Shown piece after piece: positions 5,861-8,843 of a stretch of 8,843 nucleotides of DNA. This DNA comes from Pseudomonadota bacterium (lineage in GTDB: Bacteria > Pseudomonadota > Gammaproteobacteria > Halothiobacillales > Halothiobacillaceae). The notes below the pieces were generated by a model. That model was not told the DNA's origin, ran no database searches, and worked only from the letters and a program-made list of their open reading frames with translations. A program made the translations under genes and the position numbers. Positions within the stretch are counted from its first letter, which is position 1; every line of letters begins with the position of its first letter. The stretch is from NCBI GenBank assembly GCA_021795795.1, contig JAJYPA010000327.1, positions 1 to 8,843 of the forward strand. The letters are read 5' to 3'.

Positions 5861-5889
5861 GCTATGCACGGAAAGGGAAGCGGTGTTGC
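5861..5889 (-). promoter_or_regulatory. Shared promoter-like motif, copy 4
   Basis: On the minus strand: GCAACA (5889-5884, matching the ACA end of TTGACA), a 17-base core (5883-5867) beginning CCGCTTCCC, then CATAGC (5866-5861). The middle of the core differs from the consensus in three bases. It lies just upstream of the gene starting at 5829. Confidence 0.58.
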
Positions 5890-5913
5890 ATCCCGCATAG
5901 CTTAAGGCTATAG

Positions 5914-6051
5914 TTAACTTGTTTCCGGCTTGTCCGGTTGGAGTCTCTGGATAGCTTCGTGCAGTTCAGAGCGGCCTTGGGTGGCGATCGCAAGCTGCCC
6001 AAGGTGTGAAGATTGGCCCCCTCTTGTAGGGGGCTTTGCTTTAAATGAGCC
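5914..6051 (-). other. Possible decayed minus-strand coding fragment
   Basis: A 45-codon open stretch with no usable start codon, closed by TAA at 5914-5916. Its last 30 codons read like protein (LGQLAIATQGRSELHEA, then IQRLQPDKPETS), with an amphipathic helical pattern. It could be the 3' remnant of a gene cut by insertion of the MazF-like toxin gene, whose start lies at its upstream edge. The evidence is composition and plausibility only, and it could be chance. Confidence 0.25.
6016..6042 (+). terminator. GC hairpin with T-rich tail before the MazF-like gene
   Basis: GCCCCC (6016-6021), the 7-base loop TCTTGTA, and GGGGGC (6029-6034) form a perfect 6-bp stem followed by TTTGCTTT. It has the shape of an intrinsic terminator on the plus strand, yet no plus-strand gene precedes it. 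The AGGGGG at 6028-6033, inside the stem, is the only Shine-Dalgarno candidate for the toxin gene at 6045, so the hairpin may instead restrict its expression. Confidence 0.5.
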
Positions 6052-6455
6052 TCAGCATGCCTCTGCAAACATTTTACCCAAAGCGCGGACACGTCCTGAT
6101 CTGCGACTTTACGCAAGGTTTCGTTATGCCAGAAATGTTGAAAGTACGACCAGTGGTCGTGATTTCGCACGGCGATACGCACCAAAGGCGTCTATGCACC
6201 GTGGTCCCACTATCAACTACAGATCCTGACCCCGTGAAGGATTGGCACTATCTATTGAAGAGCCAGCCGCTCGAAAGCATCGGATACCAGAAGGTATGGG
6301 CAAAAGCCGATATGCTCTACACGGTGTCATTCAGCCGTCTCGATAAGCCACATAGAAACACAGCGCGCGGGCGGCAATACTTCACACCACGACTCGATCA
6401 GGTGGATCTTGCTGGTGTCATTGCGGCGGTCCAGGCGTATCTTCGGCTCACATAG
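6045..6455 (+). CDS. MazF/PemK-like toxin, apparently without antitoxin
   Basis: A 136-residue protein with the features of the PemK/MazF endoribonuclease fold: GHVLICDF (15-22) at the first strand, KVRPVVVIS (33-41, containing the conserved RPVVV) and CTVVPLSTT (51-59). W85 and the segment KADMLYTVSFSRLDK (87-101) follow. It matches a proteobacterial subgroup of about 130 residues that I recall with the pattern VLICDF, PEM, RPVVV, CTVVPLST, DML, VSF, RLD. The family cleaves mRNA at short sequences. The start is uncertain: ATG at 6045 has AGGGGG 11 bases upstream, whereas ATG at 6057 better fits the usual N-terminus but has no ribosome site. The adjacent 200 bases upstream hold no plus-strand antitoxin gene that I can see. 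It may be an orphan, or its antitoxin may be decayed or encoded elsewhere. Confidence 0.82.
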   Translation: MSLSMPLQTFYPKRGHVLICDFTQGFVMPEMLKVRPVVVISHGDTHQRRLCTVVPLSTTDPDPVKDWHYLLKSQPLESIGYQKVWAKADMLYTVSFSRLDKPHRNTARGRQYFTPRLDQVDLAGVIAAVQAYLRLT

Positions 6456-6470
6456 GAACACCCACCGCGA

Positions 6471-6492
6471 GCTTCCGGGGGAGCCGGAGAGC
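6471..6492 (+). other. Hairpin downstream of the MazF-like gene
   Basis: GCT-TCCGG, loop GGGAG, then CCGGA-G-AGC form an 8-bp stem with one bulged base, starting 16 bases after the toxin stop codon. No T tract follows, so it may stabilise the mRNA 3' end or act as a weak terminator. It might equally be coincidental. Confidence 0.3.
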
Positions 6493-6502
6493 AGGATGGA
6501 CC

Positions 6503-6829
6503 CGGCTGCCAAGTATTATTGCTGATCTGGAAAGAAGACGCTGTCCGCGTTCCGGCCGAGAAGAGTCCATAACAGTCGATATGGTGGAAGATGGTCGCAA
6601 ATTTGAATATGCGATATTTTTTACGGTCACCAAGGCGAATAAGACTGACGGGGCTGACCTTAACCTTTTTATCAACAGCGCTCATAAGCGGATTGATGCC
6701 CTTAAGCACAAGAAACCAATCAAGTTTTTTACCATACTGCTATTCCACTCAAGGGTGCGAACCTTTTGCAAGGCCGGCGGGCACTTTCACCGGTCAGCGC
6801 TACCTATGGGTTATGTGTATACCTGTTGA
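6503..6829 (+). pseudogene. Probable decayed coding stretch, family unknown
   Basis: This covers most of the 436-base space between the toxin gene and umuC. One plus-strand frame is open from within the toxin gene to a stop at 6827-6829. From about 6503 it reads convincingly like protein: RLPSIIADLERRRCPRSGRE, then ITVDMVEDGRKFEYAIFFTV, then a DLNLFINSAHKRI segment and KHKKPIKFFTILL. The only ATG (6581) falls in the middle of that sequence and has a poor ribosome site. After TILL, at about 6745, the sequence stops looking coding and may have shifted frame. Base composition is noticeably more AT-rich than its neighbours. I do not recognise the family. A fragment with lost N- and C-termini is the simplest reading. 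Confidence 0.4.
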
Positions 6830-6891
6830 TGATCATGTCAACCACGCTTTACATGTACAGGCATAAATAGCTCGGGCCGGGTCAGGAAGGT

Positions 6892-8187
6892 CTAAACTTC
6901 AGACATTCTCGCCAACGCAACCGGAAGTTCCGCCCATGACGTAGTGAATTGCGGCGAAAGCGTTCCCCGCTGCATCTGCCATGCCTGCCTTTGGCGAATT
7001 CCAGCAGATCCGGGTTGGCAGGCGGAGTTCCCGTATCGCTGACTAATCATGTCGAGCGTTTGCATCAGCCGTGACCTACGTTCGTCATCTTCCGGTGCCG
7101 CACCAAAAATATCCGCTTGCCGGGATCCAGCCGGGTGCAAATCCATCAGGCGGATACCGGCTTTGGCGTAACGATACCCGTGCCGGTGGATGGATTGCAG
7201 GGCGGAGACGGCCGTGTGGATCATTTGCAAGGTGTCGTCGGTTGGGGTGGCCAGACGAGCGCTGTGGACGGGATGATATTGTGGTTCGTCCCGGTGGCGG
7301 TAAGTGCCGATGAAAACCTCCATGGCGCCCGCGACACTGCCGTCTTTCCGGAGTTTTTCGGCGGCACGGGAGGTGTAGAGGGTAATGGCCGCCCGCAGGT
7401 CATCCATAGAGGTAACCGGTTGTCCGAACGAGCGCGCGGACTGGATGCTGTCTCTGGGAGGACGCCCGGTCTCCAGTGGAAAACACATCTCGCCGCGAAG
7501 TTCCCGGACGGTTCTCTCGACCTGGACGCTGAATCGCCGGCGCAGGCTTTTGGGGTCGGCGTCGCGCAACTGAGCCACAGTAGTAATCTCCAGCGTCTGA
7601 AGTCTCTCGGCGATTTTGCGGCCGACGCCCCAGACGTCATTCACCGGCCATCGGCCAAGATGGGCGTCATAATCCTGCTGGGAAAGCAGTTCGAGATGGC
7701 AGACACCATGCAGTTCCGGGGTCTTTTTGGCGATATGGTTGGCGAGTTTCGCGCGGGTTTTGGTGCTGGCGATCCCCACACAAACCGGTATGCCAATCTC
7801 CCGTGCGGCGGTGGTGCGCATGGCGGTCGCCATGCCCGTTTGTTGATCGTCGGGGACGCCCGTGAGGTCCAGAAAACATTCGTCGATGCTGTACACCTCC
7901 TGTTGTGGGGAAAACCGCCTCAGAATGCGCATCATGCGTTCGCTCATGTCGGCATAGAGGGTATAGTTGCTGGACAGGGCGACAATGCCGAGTCGGGCGG
8001 CACGCAGCTTCCACTCAAACCAGGGCGCGCCCATGGGAATGCCGATGGCTTTGGCTTCGGCGGACCGGGAAACAATGCATCCGTCATTGTTGGACAAAAT
8101 AACGACGGGTCGGTCCCTGAGCTTGGGCTGGAAGACCCGCTCACAAGAGACATAGAAATTGTTGCCGTCGATCAGGGCGATGGTCAT
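6892..8187 (-). CDS. umuC: Y-family DNA polymerase, UmuC-like
   Basis: Catalytic subunit of a polymerase V-type translesion polymerase, 431 residues against 422 in E. coli UmuC, so full length. The first metal ligand is D7 ([13 protein letters not shown]), with Y12 at the steric-gate position. SNNDGC (32-37) and [11 protein letters not shown] (72-82) are typical, and the second acidic pair D102/E103 sits in [12 protein letters not shown]. Helix-hairpin-helix and little-finger regions follow. The C-terminus ([13 protein letters not shown], then a W-x-M segment and FTTSWAELP) matches the DUF4113 tail of UmuC proteins. The ATG overlaps the stop of the preceding gene as ATGA, and no strong ribosome site is at normal distance, so translation is probably coupled. 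Such operons are usually LexA-controlled, but the promoter, upstream of umuD, is outside the window. All catalytic residues are present. Confidence 0.95.
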   Translation of the reverse strand: MTIALIDGNNFYVSCERVFQPKLRDRPVVILSNNDGCIVSRSAEAKAIGIPMGAPWFEWKLRAARLGIVALSSNYTLYADMSERMMRILRRFSPQQEVYSIDECFLDLTGVPDDQQTGMATAMRTTAAREIGIPVCVGIASTKTRAKLANHIAKKTPELHGVCHLELLSQQDYDAHLGRWPVNDVWGVGRKIAERLQTLEITTVAQLRDADPKSLRRRFSVQVERTVRELRGEMCFPLETGRPPRDSIQSARSFGQPVTSMDDLRAAITLYTSRAAEKLRKDGSVAGAMEVFIGTYRHRDEPQYHPVHSARLATPTDDTLQMIHTAVSALQSIHRHGYRYAKAGIRLMDLHPAGSRQADIFGAAPEDDERRSRLMQTLDMISQRYGNSACQPGSAGIRQRQAWQMQRGTLSPQFTTSWAELPVALARMSEV

Positions 8188-8669
8188 ACGATATGTTGGT
8201 TTCCTGGATTTGCGTCAGCCACATAAGCCGGCACCACGTTTCCCTGTTTGTTTGCGGTGTTCATGTCTTTACCAAGCCGGGAATCCAATGGCAGCATTGG
8301 CCGATCCTGCCAGAACAGCACCATCCCGGCCGTCACCACATCCAGCAACAAACCATCTCTCGCCACAATCGCCATCGGCGCTTTCATCAGCGCTTTCAAT
8401 CCGACTGAAGCCTCTGCCGATCCGCGAGGCCCTACGCTGGAATGCACCTGCATGACGTGCCCTGTACGGTCCATGGTCGCAATATCCACGGCGCCGTGCG
8501 GTACGAAAGCCAAAAGGAATGCAGGCTCCAGCCAGAGAATTCCAGAGTTCGATTCAGCCGATCCGTGTATGGCGGCTATGGCCAGACCGGTCTCCACCGG
8601 GTTTTCCGGCTTGCCCGCATCAGGTATGACAATTCGGCCATCACGATAACGAATCATTCCGGAAATCAT
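8184..8669 (-). CDS. Unknown 161-residue protein between umuD and umuC
   Basis: An intact frame inside the umuDC operon that I do not recognise. A GGAG site 8 bases upstream supports the ATG at 8669 over the adjacent GTG at 8672. It starts 39 bases after the umuD stop and overlaps umuC by 4 bases, so it is cotranscribed with both. Two hydrophobic stretches are visible (about residues 43-63, including [13 protein letters not shown], and about 106-121, [14 protein letters not shown]), but with interruptions. The pattern suggests a compact mixed alpha/beta protein rather than a membrane protein. No catalytic motif is apparent. The C-terminus is polar and probably disordered. Its position suggests a role with, or carried alongside, the damage-tolerance polymerase. 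Confidence 0.75.
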   Translation of the reverse strand: MISGMIRYRDGRIVIPDAGKPENPVETGLAIAAIHGSAESNSGILWLEPAFLLAFVPHGAVDIATMDRTGHVMQVHSSVGPRGSAEASVGLKALMKAPMAIVARDGLLLDVVTAGMVLFWQDRPMLPLDSRLGKDMNTANKQGNVVPAYVADANPGNQHIV

Positions 8670-8708
8670 CACGTTTACTCCATATTGTGGAAAAACCGTC
8701 TTGGCGCG

Positions 8709-8843
8709 CTACAGTGCGTGGATCACAAAGGTGGCCACACCCCAGATTTCGAGTTCCTGGCCCTCTTGGACTTCGATACGTGGGTAGTCGTCATTCTCGG
8801 GCAGGAGCGCCGGGTGACCACCAGCGCAACCCTCCCTGGAGAG
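8709..8843 (-). CDS. umuD: UmuD-like protein, C-terminal part (runs off window)
   Basis: The last 44 codons of a gene that continues beyond 8843. The segment ALLPENDDYPRIEV, then EGQELEIWGVATFVIHAL, matches the C-terminal end of UmuD/LexA-type S24 peptidases of the UmuD group. The catalytic Ser-Lys pair lies upstream, outside the window, so self-cleavage ability cannot be judged. Known role: RecA-stimulated self-cleavage to UmuD', which joins UmuC to form polymerase V. It is followed by the unknown gene and then umuC, a split arrangement compared with the usual adjacent umuD-umuC. Confidence 0.88.
   Translation of the reverse strand, partial: LSREGCAGGHPALLPENDDYPRIEVQEGQELEIWGVATFVIHAL

Noticed and set aside
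6825..6842. Inverted repeat GTTGA-N8-TCAAC with an inner TGATCA, downstream of umuC
   Set aside because: Only 5-bp arms, no T tract and no clear gene to serve; likely chance, so not listed as a terminator or operator.
6848..6864. LexA-box-like sequence (CTGTACATGTAAAG on the minus strand) near the end of umuC
   Set aside because: It lacks the second ACAG half-site and lies downstream of umuC rather than upstream of umuD, so it cannot be the expected SOS operator.
7117..8226. Long 369-codon open frame on the plus strand opposite umuC
   Set aside because: It is antisense to a clearly homologous umuC with intact catalytic motifs; the frame is kept open by high-GC codon use.

Overview
This is a piece of accessory DNA from a proteobacterium, most likely a plasmid or an integrative/mobilizable element. 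The evidence is a VirD2-type relaxase, two toxin systems plus a toxin fragment, a umuDC-like error-prone polymerase operon, and many small genes of unknown function. The overall flavour (moderately high GC, E. coli-type Shine-Dalgarno sites, PrlF/YhaV and UmuDC families) suggests a gamma- or Acidithiobacillia-like host. The host is an inference, because nothing in the window fixes the taxon. No replication gene, integrase, tRNA, rRNA or CRISPR array is visible.

Layout, left to right. Almost everything is on the minus strand. 26-364 is a small unknown acidic protein. 486-2087 is the relaxase. A short AT-rich divergent region (2088-2205) follows, with an inverted repeat that may be an operator or part of an origin of transfer. 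2206-3186 is a plus-strand PP-loop protein of the PAPS-reductase superfamily, which converges on an unknown gene at 3172-3549. 3631-3855 is the C-terminal stump of what looks like a zeta-toxin/AAA kinase. It is cut off where a complete prlF-yhaV toxin-antitoxin operon (3845-4677) with its own promoter/operator begins. Three small unknown genes follow (4816-5040, 5158-5406, 5554-5829). A plus-strand MazF/PemK-like toxin gene (6045-6455) has no obvious antitoxin. A low-GC, apparently decayed coding stretch lies at about 6503-6829. The right end is a minus-strand operon: the umuD 3' end (8709-8843), an unknown 161-residue gene (8184-8669) and umuC (6892-8187), the last two overlapping by 4 bases.

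The most interesting pattern is not a gene. Five minus-strand genes (the gene at 26, the relaxase, and the genes at 3172, 5158 and 5554) are each preceded by a related 17-bp sequence, consensus CCGCTTCCCGCGCCGTG read on the minus strand. Each copy sits exactly where the spacer between a -35-like and a -10-like hexamer would be. This looks like a shared promoter/operator that would tie the relaxase and four small orphan genes into one regulon. The plus-strand genes and prlF-yhaV lack it. A second local oddity is a triple 16-bp tandem repeat (5451-5498) in the leader of one regulon member.
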